Below are positions 20,112 to 30,492 of a stretch of DNA of 64,000 nucleotides, piece after piece. The DNA lies in NCBI GenBank assembly GCA_030268105.1, contig BSDZ01000094.1, positions 4,374,501 through 4,438,500 on the forward strand, in the 5' to 3' direction. The DNA comes from Volvox africanus. Taxonomy: Eukaryota > Chlorophyta > Chlorophyceae > Chlamydomonadales > Volvocaceae. Position numbers and translations under genes: made by a program. Positions within the stretch are counted from its first letter, which is position 1, and each line of letters opens with the position of its first letter. The notes beneath the pieces are model-generated. The model saw only the letters and a list, made by a program, of their open reading frames with translations. It had not been told where the DNA came from and did no database searches.

Positions 20112-20927
20112 TGTTGTGCTACGGTTCATTTTCCGCCGACGCGTAGGTCGACGCGATCCTATGAGGCGAAGTGCTTTTGTGATGAACGCATTACATATGA
20201 ATGAATCTGCATGATATAAATGTATTCGCATACATTTATATATGCATTTGGCATGTTGTCATTATCCATCGCGACATCGCACCATGGCAAATCCGCCTAG
20301 CATGCATGAAAGCCCGAAGCATTGAAGTGCGCATTATGCTCGTGCTACGAAACGATAAGTAATATTATCTGATATAATATTACTTCATTTAAGCACACGT
20401 TGAGAGCGCCGCACTCGTCGCGATACATGCCCTGCAACCGGATATCGTTATCCGGACCCTTGCATCATGCGAATGCCGGAAAGGCTTATACGTTGTCACG
20501 AGTAGACATCGCCCATACGCAGTAGGGTTGCCACATCTAGGATCGGCCTCCTAATGTGAATCGTACGGCACTGCGATGCTGCGAGTATAACAGATGCGAG
20601 GACGGCTAAGCTAGACAAGACATTCGATACCGGAGAACACTCGTGTGTTCTATATTACTATTTCTATACATTATTCTACTTAGCCCGAGCCAAGCCTGAA
20701 CTTCGCTAATCACCGCCGCGTGATGATTGCTTGCTTCCGGCGCTGACGGCGATTTCGTTCATTGCATCATTCTGATCCGTAAGACTGTAAGTTATATCTC
20801 TCTTCGTCTTGAAGTCTTCCGCTGTCTCTGTTTGCTCTCGCTTGCCTTGCTGTACTTGCAAGTGCTCGCGCATCGGTGTCGAAAGTCTCCAGACGTGCAG
20901 ATACTTATGAGCAAACGCGAACGAGAG
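20112..20927 (+). repeat. 3' LTR of copy C, lacking 8 bp
   Basis: 816 of 824 bp. It breaks after GAGAG (20923-20927) and continues into the E leader, where GAGAG also occurs (6642-6646 in the other E copy). The final GTACAACA, the ATACC duplication and the start of E gag are missing. Confidence 0.93.
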
Positions 20928-21206
20928 TCGCCAACTGGTCCGGACGAACGCCGGTCTCAGTCGCCGCGGCAAGCAATGCCGGTGCACTGAGATTACCTGC
21001 GACTCAGAGCGTACACTTACACAACAAGTGCAGCAATCTAAGCAAAAGCAATTAAACAATTACAAACCGGAAGCGGCGGCGTCCAAAACGGCGCGGCCTA
21101 GGTCTTCGGCCAAAGTATCTAGCGGTCCTCGTGGTTCGTCGCTGGAACTTGCCATAGAAAGAACCTACTTCCGATTAGACAAAGAGAGACAGTTAGGCAA
21201 CGAACC

Positions 21207-21219
21207 TGTCTCGATACCA
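21207..21219 (-). other. Altered primer-binding site of E, second copy
   Basis: Same altered sequence as at 6926-6938, which shows that this segment derives from E and not from M. Confidence 0.6.
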
Positions 21220-21222
21220 AAT

Positions 21223-22008
21223 TGTTGTACCTCTCGTTCGCGTTTGCTCATAAGTATCTGCACGTCTGGAGACTATCGACACCGATGCGCGAGCACTTGC
21301 AAGTACAGCAAGGCAAGCGAGAGCAAACAGAGACAGCGGAAGACTTCAAGACGAAGAGAGATATAACTTACGGTCTTACAGATCGGAATGATGCAATGGA
21401 CGAAATCGCCGTCAGCGCCGGAAGCAAGCAATCATCACGCGGCGGTGATTAGCGAAGTTCAGGCTTAGCTCGGGCTAAGTAGAATATCGTATAGTAATAG
21501 TAATGTAGAACACACAAGTGTTCTCCGGTATCGAATGTCTAATCTTGCTTAGCCGTCCTCGCATCTGTTATACTCGCAGCATCGCAATGCCGTACGATTC
21601 ACATCAGGAGGCCGATCCTAGATGTGACAACCCTACTGCGTCTAGGCGATGTCTACGCATAACAACGTGTAAGCCTTTCCGGCATTCGCATGATGCAAGG
21701 GTCCGGATAACGATATCCGGTTGCAGGGCATGCATCGCGACGAGTGCGGCGCTCTCAACGTGTGCTTTAATGAAGTAATATTATATCAGATAATATTACT
21801 TATCGTTTCGTAGCACAAGCATAATGCGCACTTCAATGATTCGGTCATTCATGCATGCTAGGCGGATTTGCCATGATGCGATGTCGCGATGGATAATGAC
21901 AACATGCCAAATGCATATATAAATGTATGCAAATACATTTATATCATGCAGATTCATTCATATGTAATGCGTTCATCACAACAGCACTTCGCCTCGTAGG
22001 ATCGCGTC
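21223..22008 (-). repeat. 5' LTR of E, second copy, interrupted by M2
   Basis: 786 bp, colinear with 6942-7727. The LTR resumes after M2 at 29481. Confidence 0.92.
22004..22008. other. Target-site duplication GCGTC (left side of M2)
   Basis: Pairs with 29481-29485 on the other side of M2, so both borders of this insertion are visible. Confidence 0.95.
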
Positions 22009-22832
22009 TGTTGTACCTCTCGTTCGCGTTTGCTCATAAGTATCTGCACGTCTGGAGACTTTCGACACCGATGCGCGAGCACTTGCAAGTACAGCAAGGC
22101 AAGCGAGAGCAAACAGAGACAGCGGAAGACTTCAAGACGAAGAGAGATATAACTTACAGTCTTACGGATCAGAATGATGCAATGAACGAAATCGCCGTCA
22201 GCGCCGGAAGCAAGCAATCATCACGCGGCGGTGATTAGCGAAGTTCAGGCTTGGCTCGGGCTAAGTAGAATAATGTATAGAAATAGTAATATAGAACACA
22301 CGAGTGTTCTCCGGTATCGAATGTCTTGTCTAGCTTAGCCGTCCTCGCATCTGTTATACTCGCAGCATCGCAGTGCCGTACGATTCACATTAGGAGGCCG
22401 ATCCTAGATGTGGCAACCCTACTGCGTATGGGCGATGTCTACTCGTGACAACGTATAAGCCTTTCCGGCATTCGCATGATGCAAGGGTCCGGATAACGAT
22501 ATCCGGTTGCAGGGCATGTATCGCGACGAGTGCGGCGCTCTCAACGTGTGCTTAAATGAAGTAATATTATATCAGATAATATTACTTATCGTTTCGTAGC
22601 ACGAGCATAATGCGCACTTCAATGCTTCGGGCTTTCATGCATGCTAGGCGGATTTGCCATGGTGCGATGTCGCGATGGATAATGACAACATGCCAAATGC
22701 ATATATAAATGTATGCGAATACATTTATATCATGCAGATTCATTCATATGTAATGCGTTCATCACAAAAGCACTTCGCCTCATAGGATCGCGTCGACCTA
22801 CGCGTCGGCGGAAAATGAACCGTAGCACAACA
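22009..22832 (-). repeat. 3' LTR of M2 (824 bp)
   Basis: Complete; same variant state as the other 3' LTRs at 22621. Confidence 0.96.
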
Positions 22833-22833
22833 A

Positions 22834-22847
22834 TTATCCCCCCTCCC
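22834..22847 (-). other. Polypurine tract, M2
   Basis: Purine run on the minus strand, one base from the 3' LTR. Confidence 0.85.
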
Positions 22848-22891
22848 GTATGCAGCGTCCTCGCTGCATCATACAGCATCGACTGCAGGGG

Positions 22892-25800
22892 TCATTGGGC
22901 TTGCGTGGCACGTTTGCGGGCTTCTTCGAGCAGGGGTTTCATGTCCTGTGAGAAGTTGCGTGCCGGTTCCCATGAGTTGTGCTCGTCGGTATACCCTGTC
23001 CACTTAACCAAGTACTCGTGTACTGTTCGCTTACGTCGGTGTCGGCCCACACGACGCGCGCGATAATCTAACACCCGCTCCACATCGTAAAACTTCTGTT
23101 TACCAGCGATCCAGGTCTCGGGAACTGGTTCGATCGCTGCGGGGGCGTTAGCAGGCTCAGGGACGGGTTCCGTACTACGATACGGACGAACAAGCGATAC
23201 GTGAAACGTGGGGTGAATGGTCATATCAGTGGGCAATGCAAGCTCCACAGCCACATTCCCAACCATGCGCACGACAGGATACGGACCAATCCAGCGGGGT
23301 AAGAGTTTTCGGGATCCGTCGGCCAAGGAACGCAAGTTCTTGGTGCTTAGCAACACGAGTTGCCCTTCCGAAAACGTCACATCCTGCTTAGATTTGTTAT
23401 AGTATTCCGTCGTTCGTTGCTGCGCCGCGTCCAAACACGACTTCGCGTCTGTGATTCGGGACATAAAAGACTTGGCAAAAAGTTTAGCAGCAGGCACGTT
23501 CACTTCCAACTCACGCCACACGGGTAGCGCGGGATGAAACCCGTAGTTAAGAAAGAACGGACTTTTGCCTGTAGAGCGGTTAACAGCATTGTTAAGCGCG
23601 AATTCTGCCGCAGTCAAATATGTATCCCAAACAAGTGGTGTGCGACCAGTATAATTGCGCAACATATCACCCAACGTGCGGTTTGTGCGTTCGGTTTGAC
23701 CATCAGTCTGCGGGTGATACGCTGTGCTTAGGTTGACGCGCATGCCAACTAGTTTGCAGAGCGCTTCCCAAAACTTAGACGTGAACTGTCCACCGCGGTC
23801 CGAGATCACATTTTTGGGAACCCCGTGTAACCGAACCACATTGTCGAAAAACAAACGTGCGGTTTGCTCAGCCGTGCAGGATGATGTGCATGGTGCTAGG
23901 TGAACCATCTTAGTCAGACGATCGACCATTACGAACACCGCATCGTATCCCCCCTCAGTTTTGGGCAGCGCGACTACGAAGTCCATGGAAACACTTTCCC
24001 AAGGCGCATCCGGGACAGGCAACGGTTGCAACAACCCATGGCCCTTACCGGACAAAGCCTTATTGCGCTGGCACAGACTGCATGTCTGGACGAAGTTCGC
24101 CGCATCCTTAGCCAAACGAGGCCACCAAAAGGAACGTTGCACCAAGTCGATCAATCGCTTGCTACCAGGGTGTCCTGCTAACGGGTCCTCGTGGAACCGC
24201 GCAAGGATGTCGTAGCGTAGCGCGTCGTCGTTCGGAACGATGATTTGCGTAGTTGCACCCTCCGTCCGTAGCCAGAGGCCATTCTGCTTGCGAAGGTTTT
24301 CTACATTAGCCGGATCCGCGAACCAGGCGTCTGCGCTGTAGGCAACCTTCAACCGCTCCGCGAGGTCCGTCGCGATCGGAACCTCCTCGCTACGCGGCCG
24401 CACGACGGGCGCTGCCAAAATTGCAGCGTGTAGCGACGGATGTCGACTGAGAGCATCGGCAATATTCAATTTACCAGAAATATACTCCCAGGTGCAGTTG
24501 AACCTAGCTAGATATTCCATCCACCTAGCTTGACGGCGGTTCAACGTCGGAACGCTTTGCAAAAACGTTAGGGGCTTGTGGTCAGTCTTTAAAGTAAACG
24601 GGCGTCCCTCGAGGTAACAGCGCCATTCCTTTAAAGCATGCAGCACGGCCAGAAGCTCCTGTTCCCCGGTGGTGTAGCGAATCTCCGCACCAGAAAACTT
24701 CTTACTCGTGAAAGCGATCGGTCGCCCTTCCTGTAACAATACAGCGCCGCTTCCAAACATTGAGGCATCAGACACTACCTCAACACGAAATGGCAACGAG
24801 TAATCAGGGAATGCAAGGGTGACATCTTCGGTAATGATTCGTTTGAGCTCTTCGAATGCCCGCTGGCATTGCGACGTCCACGACTCGAGCGAAACGAAAA
24901 CGCCTTTGCGAGTTAAGTTAGTAAGCGGGGCCGCAATGATGGAATATTTTTCAATGAACTTTCGGAAATAATTGGTCAAGCCAAGGAACTTACGCAGCTC
25001 CGTGAGGTTCTGAGGCGCGGGCCAATCGCGAACCACGGCGACCTTCCGCGGGTCCATCTTCACACCGGTGGCCGACACAATGTGGCCCAAATATTCCACC
25101 TGAGGCTGCGCCCAAAAGCATTTGGCGCGTTTAGCAAACAATTGCTCCCGCCTCATAACGTCGAGCACGAGCCGAAGATGCTCCAAGTGCTCCTCGCGCG
25201 TCTTAGAATATACCAAGATGTCATCCAGGTAGCAAACAACGAACCTGTCGATAAACGGCCTAAACATTCGGTCCATAACCGCCTGAAACGTCGCAGGGGC
25301 ATTAGTCAAACCAAATGATAGGACCGTATACTCAAAGTGACCGAAGGGCGTCCGAAAAGCGGTTTTCGGGATATCAGAGGCAGCGATGCGAATCTGATTG
25401 TAGCCCTGTTGTAAGTCAATTGAGGAAAAATAAGCCGATCCCTTCAGCTTATCCAACAGGTCGTCAACGCGTGGCAAAGGGTAGCGATTTTTCACCGTAT
25501 TCGCATTTAACCCCCGGTAATCAATGCACATGCGCAAGGTCCCATCCTTCTTACCGACAAACAAAATCGGTGCAGAATACGGGGATGTGCTGGGGCGTAT
25601 CATACCCTTCGCGAGCAAATCCGTCACCTGGCGTTTTACCTCGTCCAGCTCCAATGGACTCAACCTGTACATTGGCCGGGCCGTAGGCTGCGCTCCAGGC
25701 ATGAGAGGGATTGTGTGATCAACAGGACGCATAGGTGGTAGGCCAGGGATATCTTTAAAGACGTCCTCATACTGCGACAGTAGGGCCTCAACCTCAGGAT

Positions 25801-26953
25801 CCGCAGAAATCTGCGCGGTGGTGACACAACAGCTCACCCGCGGCCTTAAAAGCAGTCCGTGGGCACCCTTCCGTAACAAACGGACGGCCTCCTTACGCCC
25901 GACTAGCTCTGGTTCGATTCGCGCGGCCATTGCGGTCACAGCGAAATTAACCATAGGCACCGCCTCAGTTTCGCCCTCCTTTGGTGTGACATGTTCGAAC
26001 GACAGGAAAGGTACCTTAATCGACAGAGTACCCTTGCACATATGCAGGGTTGCGGTCTCCATGTCGATGCGCGCGCGGTACTGTCGTAATGTCGACGACC
26101 CCATTATGTACGGTGCAGTCTCTGCTAAGCCCTGCAGCACGTACGGCCGGGTCACAACACGCAAAGGGCCTAACGATAGGCTAAGGGTAATCCTGCCCAC
26201 GATGGGATGCTTACCCCCGTCAGCAAGGGTAACCTGTGGACAATCAGACGACTCTGGGGACAACCCCAGCGCATTCACCTCTGCGACAGAGATGAAGTCG
26301 TCGCTGGCACCGGTGTCAACAAGTGCCTTCAGAGTACGGCCATTCAAACCGATCTGAACCACAGGGACACGGCTATCTACGAGCGAATGCCCAGCAGACA
26401 ACGTCAGTGCACTTAAGGCGGGTCCGTAACCAACGGCACCCCCATCAGGAGCTTCGTACCAAACGTCAACCGAGTAGGATAGGTGTGGCCACGGAGCCAG
26501 CGTACCCTCCCGATCCACACCATTAAACAAAACGGTGCCCGGCTCGAACCGGTGGACATGCCGCATACCCCTTAACAATGCCTCTGCCTTGCGCCGACAG
26601 AAAGCAGGGAGTAATACACATGCAGCAGTGCCTGGATATTGACGCCTACATCTCCTGTATATGGCCAACTGTTCCGACATCTCACGCAGAGACGAGGGGA
26701 TGAACAAAACCACGTGGTTAGACAGATCGATAGACGACAGGGGACGGCGAGGTGTAAACAAATTACACAACGGGTTGAAGCAGAGAAGTCCCGTGCGTCC
26801 GTCAAGCGTGATGCGTCGCGCAATGACTCGCTCGATGTGTCCAAGTACACAAGGCAACAATGCCTTAACGGCTGGCCGTAAGGATGACCACCGACCACGC
26901 GTTAGTTCAGAAATCCCAGGTGGTGCCCCCTCCGCAGGAACCCGGGCAAGCCC
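22892..26953 (-). CDS. pol: Pol polyprotein of M2
   Basis: 1,353 codons in frame with gag across the UAG at 26954-26956. All catalytic motifs listed for copy A are present. It carries the ancestral Arg and Ala at the two sites altered in M1, and Asn and Arg near the N-terminus where A and C have Asp and Gly. With an intact gag upstream, this is the best candidate source of a working Gag-Pol. Confidence 0.96.
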   Translation of the reverse strand, partial: GLARVPAEGAPPGISELTRGRWSSLRPAVKALLPCVLGHIERVIARRITLDGRTGLLCFNPLCNLFTPRRPLSSIDLSNHVVLFIPSSLREMSEQLAIYRRCRRQYPGTAACVLLPAFCRRKAEALLRGMRHVHRFEPGTVLFNGVDREGTLAPWPHLSYSVDVWYEAPDGGAVGYGPALSALTLSAGHSLVDSRVPVVQIGLNGRTLKALVDTGASDDFISVAEVNALGLSPESSDCPQVTLADGGKHPIVGRITLSLSLGPLRVVTRPYVLQGLAETAPYIMGSSTLRQYRARIDMETATLHMCKGTLSIKVPFLSFEHVTPKEGETEAVPMVNFAVTAMAARIEPELVGRKEAVRLLRKGAHGLLLRPRVSCCVTTAQISADPEVEALLSQYEDVFKDIPGLPPMRPVDHTIPLMPGAQPTARPMYRLSPLELDEVKRQVTDLLAKGMIRPSTSPYSAPILFVGKKDGTLRMCIDYRGLNANTVKNRYPLPRVDDLLDKLKGSAYFSSIDLQQGYNQIRIAASDIPKTAFRTPFGHFEYTVLSFGLTNAPATFQAVMDRMFRPFIDRFVVCYLDDILVYSKTREEHLEHLRLVLDVMRREQLFAKRAKCFWAQPQVEYLGHIVSATGVKMDPRKVAVVRDWPAPQNLTELRKFLGLTNYFRKFIEKYSIIAAPLTNLTRKGVFVSLESWTSQCQRAFEELKRIITEDVTLAFPDYSLPFRVEVVSDASMFGSGAVLLQEGRPIAFTSKKFSGAEIRYTTGEQELLAVLHALKEWRCYLEGRPFTLKTDHKPLTFLQSVPTLNRRQARWMEYLARFNCTWEYISGKLNIADALSRHPSLHAAILAAPVVRPRSEEVPIATDLAERLKVAYSADAWFADPANVENLRKQNGLWLRTEGATTQIIVPNDDALRYDILARFHEDPLAGHPGSKRLIDLVQRSFWWPRLAKDAANFVQTCSLCQRNKALSGKGHGLLQPLPVPDAPWESVSMDFVVALPKTEGGYDAVFVMVDRLTKMVHLAPCTSSCTAEQTARLFFDNVVRLHGVPKNVISDRGGQFTSKFWEALCKLVGMRVNLSTAYHPQTDGQTERTNRTLGDMLRNYTGRTPLVWDTYLTAAEFALNNAVNRSTGKSPFFLNYGFHPALPVWRELEVNVPAAKLFAKSFMSRITDAKSCLDAAQQRTTEYYNKSKQDVTFSEGQLVLLSTKNLRSLADGSRKLLPRWIGPYPVVRMVGNVAVELALPTDMTIHPTFHVSLVRPYRSTEPVPEPANAPAAIEPVPETWIAGKQKFYDVERVLDYRARRVGRHRRKRTVHEYLVKWTGYTDEHNSWEPARNFSQDMKPLLEEARKRATQAQ

Positions 26954-28189
26954 CTATTTCGGCTGAGGTACAAACGGCGGCATTAGAGGGCAATCCTTCG
27001 TGGAATGATTCTCCGCACACCGTAGACAAACATTGGCCAATTTCCGACGCTCGAATTCGGAACGATTGCAATTCCATTTTGGCATAAATGTGTCGTCCGT
27101 ACGAGTACGCTTCGCGTTGGGGTCGGAACGCTGTGCGGCTGCCGACGACGGCGCACCACCACGCTTCCTGTTCCTAGCTGGGTCCGAGCTCGGACCTGCT
27201 CCTCCTGTACCACGGACACCCGAGCTAGCGCCCCCGCGCGCCTTGCGTTGCCCGTTGCTGCGTCGCGTCGCGGCAGTAGGCGTGGGGCGGGTCGCGCCGA
27301 GGTCCTGGTCGAGAGCTACAGCTTCCCCAAGCGGATCCTGCACTTGCACGGCATTTGCACGAGGGGCAGACTTGACTTCTTCCTCGCCGGCAAGAAGTCG
27401 TATCTCCGCGCCCTTAGCAAAAGCGACCAACGCGTCATACGACTTGATCTGCGCTCCAACCAAGTCAGTGGCGCACCATTTAGCCAAAAGCTTCGTTAGG
27501 CCTCGCCTAAACCAAAAGACACGCTCAGATTCGGTGAGGTCAGCAATGGGAGTCACAAGTGCTTCGAAGCGTGACTGGTACGCAGGTACATTTTCATCCC
27601 GACGCATGTGGTAGCTACCGGCTGCCAAAACGTTACGAGCTTCCACATCGCGTGCTTGAACCTCAGTAGCGAATCGTGCGAGCAAAGCGGCGACTAACTC
27701 GTCAAAAGTATAGCTGCCCCGGGCGTTGGTCCAATTGCGATACCAGTCCTTCGCTGCGCCCTCGAGGGTGTTACCAACGAAAAGACACCTGATACCGTCA
27801 TTATCGCCACCATGAACAGCTTGGAGGTACTTTTTAGCGTCACGCACGTACGCACGAGTTGCATCGGCTATGCTATGCCCTGGTGTCTTGTCTGTCAGCG
27901 AAATATTGAGCCTAGGAACGGGAATCGACAATCTCATCACCTCGGGGATGTCATCATGCCCTCGAGCTTGAGGTAATGGCAGAACCCTTGGTCCAGCAGT
28001 GTTGTCCATATTCGTGTTCACTGCTGAATGCGGCACAATTAAGTGAGCAGGGGTCTGAAGGAAAAGGGGCTCTTGAGTGGCTCGCGCGCCAACAGTCTCA
28101 AGACCTCTATCCGGCGCTCTAGCAGCTACAACGAAATCGGGTTGGCTAGCTAGGCTAGTGTGCGGCGTATCGTCGTGTTCCGCGGACAT
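26954..28189 (-). CDS. gag: Gag polyprotein of M2
   Basis: 411 codons, start ATG at 28187-28189. It differs from Gag of copy C by one residue that I noticed, Arg for Gln just before the zinc knuckle. The DNA runs uninterrupted through the ATACC site used by copies A and C, which shows the target before insertion. Confidence 0.95.
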   Translation of the reverse strand: MSAEHDDTPHTSLASQPDFVVAARAPDRGLETVGARATQEPLFLQTPAHLIVPHSAVNTNMDNTAGPRVLPLPQARGHDDIPEVMRLSIPVPRLNISLTDKTPGHSIADATRAYVRDAKKYLQAVHGGDNDGIRCLFVGNTLEGAAKDWYRNWTNARGSYTFDELVAALLARFATEVQARDVEARNVLAAGSYHMRRDENVPAYQSRFEALVTPIADLTESERVFWFRRGLTKLLAKWCATDLVGAQIKSYDALVAFAKGAEIRLLAGEEEVKSAPRANAVQVQDPLGEAVALDQDLGATRPTPTAATRRSNGQRKARGGASSGVRGTGGAGPSSDPARNRKRGGAPSSAAAQRSDPNAKRTRTDDTFMPKWNCNRSEFERRKLANVCLRCAENHSTKDCPLMPPFVPQPK

Positions 28190-28419
28190 GAAGCACGAAA
28201 CGATACCCTAGGTTTGCGTAATAGAAGCCGACTTCTATAGCAAAGGCAAGAGTACAAAGCGATTCGGTGAGCCTACCGACAGTACTCTTGAGAAGATTCA
28301 GCAAACTCAGCAAGTAATTGCCCAGCTGAGTCCTGATCTCCGTGGTTTGGGCAATGAGAGTCGCCAACTGGTCCGGACGAACGCCGGTCTCAGTCGCCGC
28401 GGCAAGCAATGCCGGTGCA
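28155..28419 (-). CDS. Leader ORF 2 of M2
   Basis: The same helical, Leu/Ala/Thr-rich frame as 14525-14771. Here it is longer at its C-terminus by five residues, because the stop of copy C is an Arg codon. It overlaps the gag start by 35 nt. Confidence 0.35.
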
Positions 28420-28492
28420 CTGAGATTACCTGCGACTCAGAGCGTACACTTACACAACAAGTGCAGCAATCTAAACAAAAGCAATTAAACAA

Positions 28493-28588
28493 TTACAAAC
28501 CGGAAGCGGCGGCGTCCAAAACGGCGCGGCCTAAGTCTTCGGCAAAAGTATCTAGCGGTCCTCGTGGTTCGTCGCTGGAACTCGCCAT
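28493..28588 (-). CDS. Leader ORF 1 of M2
   Basis: A 31-codon ATG frame identical in protein to that of copy C. Confidence 0.3.
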   Translation of the reverse strand: MASSSDEPRGPLDTFAEDLGRAVLDAAASGL

Positions 28589-28640
28589 AGAAAGAACCTA
28601 CTTCCGATTAGACAAAGAGAGACAGTTAGGCAACGAACCT

Positions 28641-28653
28641 GGTCTCGCTACCA
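28641..28653 (-). other. Primer-binding site, M2
   Basis: TGGTAGCGAGACC on the minus strand, 3 nt inside the 5' LTR. Confidence 0.75.
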
Positions 28654-28656
28654 AAT

Positions 28657-29480
28657 TGTTGTACCTCTCGTTCGCGTTTGCTCATAAGTATCTGCACGTC
28701 TGGAGACTTTCGACACCGATGCGCGAGCACTTGCAAGTACAGCAAGGCAAGCGAGAGCAAACAGAGACAGCGGAAGACTTCAAGACGAAGAGAGATATAA
28801 CTTACAGTCTTACGGATCAGAATGATGCAATGAACGAAATCGCCGTCAGCGCCGGAAGCAAGCAATCATCACGCGGCGGTGATTAGCGAAGTTCAGGCTT
28901 GGCTCGGGCTAAGTAGAATAATGTATAGAAATAGTAATATAGAACACACGAGTGTTCTCCGGTATCGAATGTCTTGTCTAGCTTAGCCGTCCTCGCATCT
29001 GTTATACTCGCAGCATCGCAGTGCCGTACGATTCACATTAGGAGGCCGATCCTAGATGTGGCAACCCTACTGCGTATGGGCGATGTCTACTCGTGACAAC
29101 GTATAAGCCTTTCCGGCATTCGCATGATGCAAGGGTCCGGATAACGATATCCGGTTGCAGGGCATGTATCGCGACGAGTGCGGCGCTCTCAACGTGTGCT
29201 TAAATGAAGTAATATTATATCAGATAATATTACTTATCGTTTCGTAGCACGAGCATAATGCGCACTTCCATGCTTCGGGCTTTCATGCATGCTAGGCGGA
29301 TTTGCCATGGTGCGATGTCGCGATGGATAATGACAACATGCCAAATGCATATATAAATGTATGCGAATACATTTATATCATGCAGATTCATTCATATGTA
29401 ATGCGTTCATCACAAAAGCACTTCGCCTCATAGGATCGCGTCGACCTACGCGTCGGCGGAAAATGAACCGTAGCACAACA
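28657..29480 (-). repeat. 5' LTR of M2 (824 bp)
   Basis: Complete. Carries C at 29269 (G on the element strand), the variant shared only with the 5' LTR of copy C. Confidence 0.96.
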
Positions 29481-29523
29481 GCGTCGACCTACGCGTCGGC
29501 GGGAAATGAACCGTAGCACAACA
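29481..29523 (-). repeat. Remainder of the E 5' LTR (with GCGTC duplication)
   Basis: 29481-29485 is the GCGTC duplication. 29486-29523 is the 38 bp missing from the E LTR piece at 21223-22008, ending ACAACA. 786 plus 38 equals 824, which confirms that M2 is inserted in this LTR. Confidence 0.95.
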
Positions 29524-29528
29524 CACCC
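29524..29528. other. Presumed target-site duplication CACCC (right side of E)
   Basis: The five bases after the E LTR, at the point where the F pol frame resumes. The partner would lie at the left end of E, outside the window, so this is inferred. Confidence 0.55.
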
Positions 29529-29874
29529 CACCTTCCACGTGTCTCTGCTGCGTCCTTACAGGGCAGTACCAGATACGTTGGTTACCAATGGATCCAATAT
29601 TTCCTCTGGAAATCCCTGGACCAGTCCTGATGGACCGATACCAGTAGATTGGTTGAACAACAAACCACTCTACTCGGTTGAGCGTATTCTTGACTACTGT
29701 GCTCACCGTATCGGGAAGAAACGAAAACGGCTGGTGCACGAGTACCTTGTCAAGTGGAAGGGTTATTCTTCCGACCAAAACAGCTGGGAACCTGCGCAGA
29801 ACTTTACCCCTGACCTGATCCCTGATCTTGAAGCAGCCCGTGCACGAGGGCGCTGCGAGGACGCTGCGTCCTAA
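29524..29874 (+). pseudogene. pol: F pol, C-terminal 116 codons (chromodomain)
   Basis: The frame opens directly at the E border with the conserved [13 protein letters not shown] block that closes the integrase GPY/F region. A chromodomain follows (VERILDY, YLVKWKGY and NSWEPAQNF blocks), then a TAA stop at 29872-29874. The upstream part of pol was separated by the insertion of E. It aligns in layout with the end of Pol in copies A to M2, but most residues in the linker differ. Confidence 0.9.
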
Positions 29875-29884
29875 AGGGGGAATA
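29873..29884 (+). other. Polypurine tract of F
   Basis: AAAGGGGGAATA overlapping the pol stop, two bases before the LTR. Confidence 0.7.
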
Positions 29885-29886
29885 GT

Positions 29887-30487
29887 TGTTCTATTACGGT
29901 ACCGGCCTCAGCTCCTTGCTAAGTAAGTAGCCAGTGGCTACACCCTCTATGTGCAAATATAGAGGCTAAGGGTTGCATGCCCTAGTGCAACTGTGACACG
30001 GTCACTGGTAGACTCAGTTGAGTTCGGTTTCACTGGTTGATCATATGTATTTCCTTAATACATATCCACGTTTTCTCTTCCTTAGAGATTACGGCTCTTT
30101 ATGGAGGCTTTCCGTACTGAGCTCAGAGTACCTATGCTCTGCTCTTCCTATCAACCGGTAGTTATCACTACCACTAGTTTGGGGTGATACAACAGTGACC
30201 TTCACAAGTCACCACTACAACCGGAGGATCAGTGAACCAGGAACCAGGTGTTCCACCATTTACCATTCAGGCGGTAAATGGCCCAGTCCATACAGGTCAT
30301 GGACTAACCGACAGGTTCAGATGATTCGGGAGAGTGGTTAGTAACGTCGATGGTGCGGGATCCAGAAATCGAATGCCAGATGGGAACATGTAACGGTGAG
30401 ACTGATAATTATTTGTAATTATTAATGATAAATAAATTATTACTATTATCTCTTAATGACTTACAGCAAAGCATTAAGGATACAACA
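29887..30487 (+). repeat. 3' LTR of F (601 bp)
   Basis: Opens TGTTCTATTACGG and closes ATACAACA. The boundaries are set by the purine tract on the left and by the first base of the tRNA repeat on the right. An AT-rich stretch at about 30400-30450 lies near its end. No gene seen in it. Confidence 0.75.
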
Positions 30488-30492
30488 GAGAT
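30488..30492. other. Presumed target-site duplication GAGAT (right side of F)
   Basis: The first five bases of the array after the F LTR. In the uninterrupted unit at 32175 these bases follow AATTCAG, so the F insertion point lies 408 bp upstream of a tRNA-Val(UAC) gene. Confidence 0.6.

Larger units (their letters stand above)
13464..20927 (+). mobile_element. Chromovirus copy C, complete except the last 8 bp
   Basis: 5' LTR, primer-binding site, leader, intact gag, intact pol, polypurine tract and a 3' LTR lacking its final 8 bp. The full element would be 7,472 bp, as M2 is. The copy is coding-competent, and its 5' and 3' LTRs differ at one position I noticed (13675 against 20323). It occupies the same target pentamer as copy A, so I treat A and C as duplicates of one insertion and not as two events. 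Confidence 0.95.
20928..22008 (-). mobile_element. Element E, second copy: leader remnant and interrupted 5' LTR
   Basis: Duplicate of 6647-7727 at an offset of 14,281 bp. It keeps the E-specific primer-binding site (21207-21219) and the truncated E LTR ending in GCGTC, next to M2. Its gag start and the first part of its leader were removed by the deletion at the C junction. Confidence 0.9.
22009..29480 (-). mobile_element. Chromovirus M2, complete 7,472-bp element
   Basis: The only copy with both LTRs, both target-site duplications, the primer-binding site, intact gag, intact pol and polypurine tract inside the window. Its LTRs differ at a single position in 824 bp (22621 against 29269). 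LTRs are identical at insertion, so the insertion is recent unless the LTRs were later homogenised. It is the reference copy for the family and may be active. Confidence 0.97.
29524..30487 (+). mobile_element. 3' end of a second chromovirus family, F
   Basis: The end of a pol gene with chromodomain, then a purine tract and a 601-bp LTR. It is related to the A/M family, with similar residues at the GPY/F end and LTR ends of the TGTT...AACA type, but clearly distinct in sequence. The remainder of F must lie to the left of E, outside the window. Its right border abuts the tRNA array directly, so F is inserted in that array. Confidence 0.85.
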
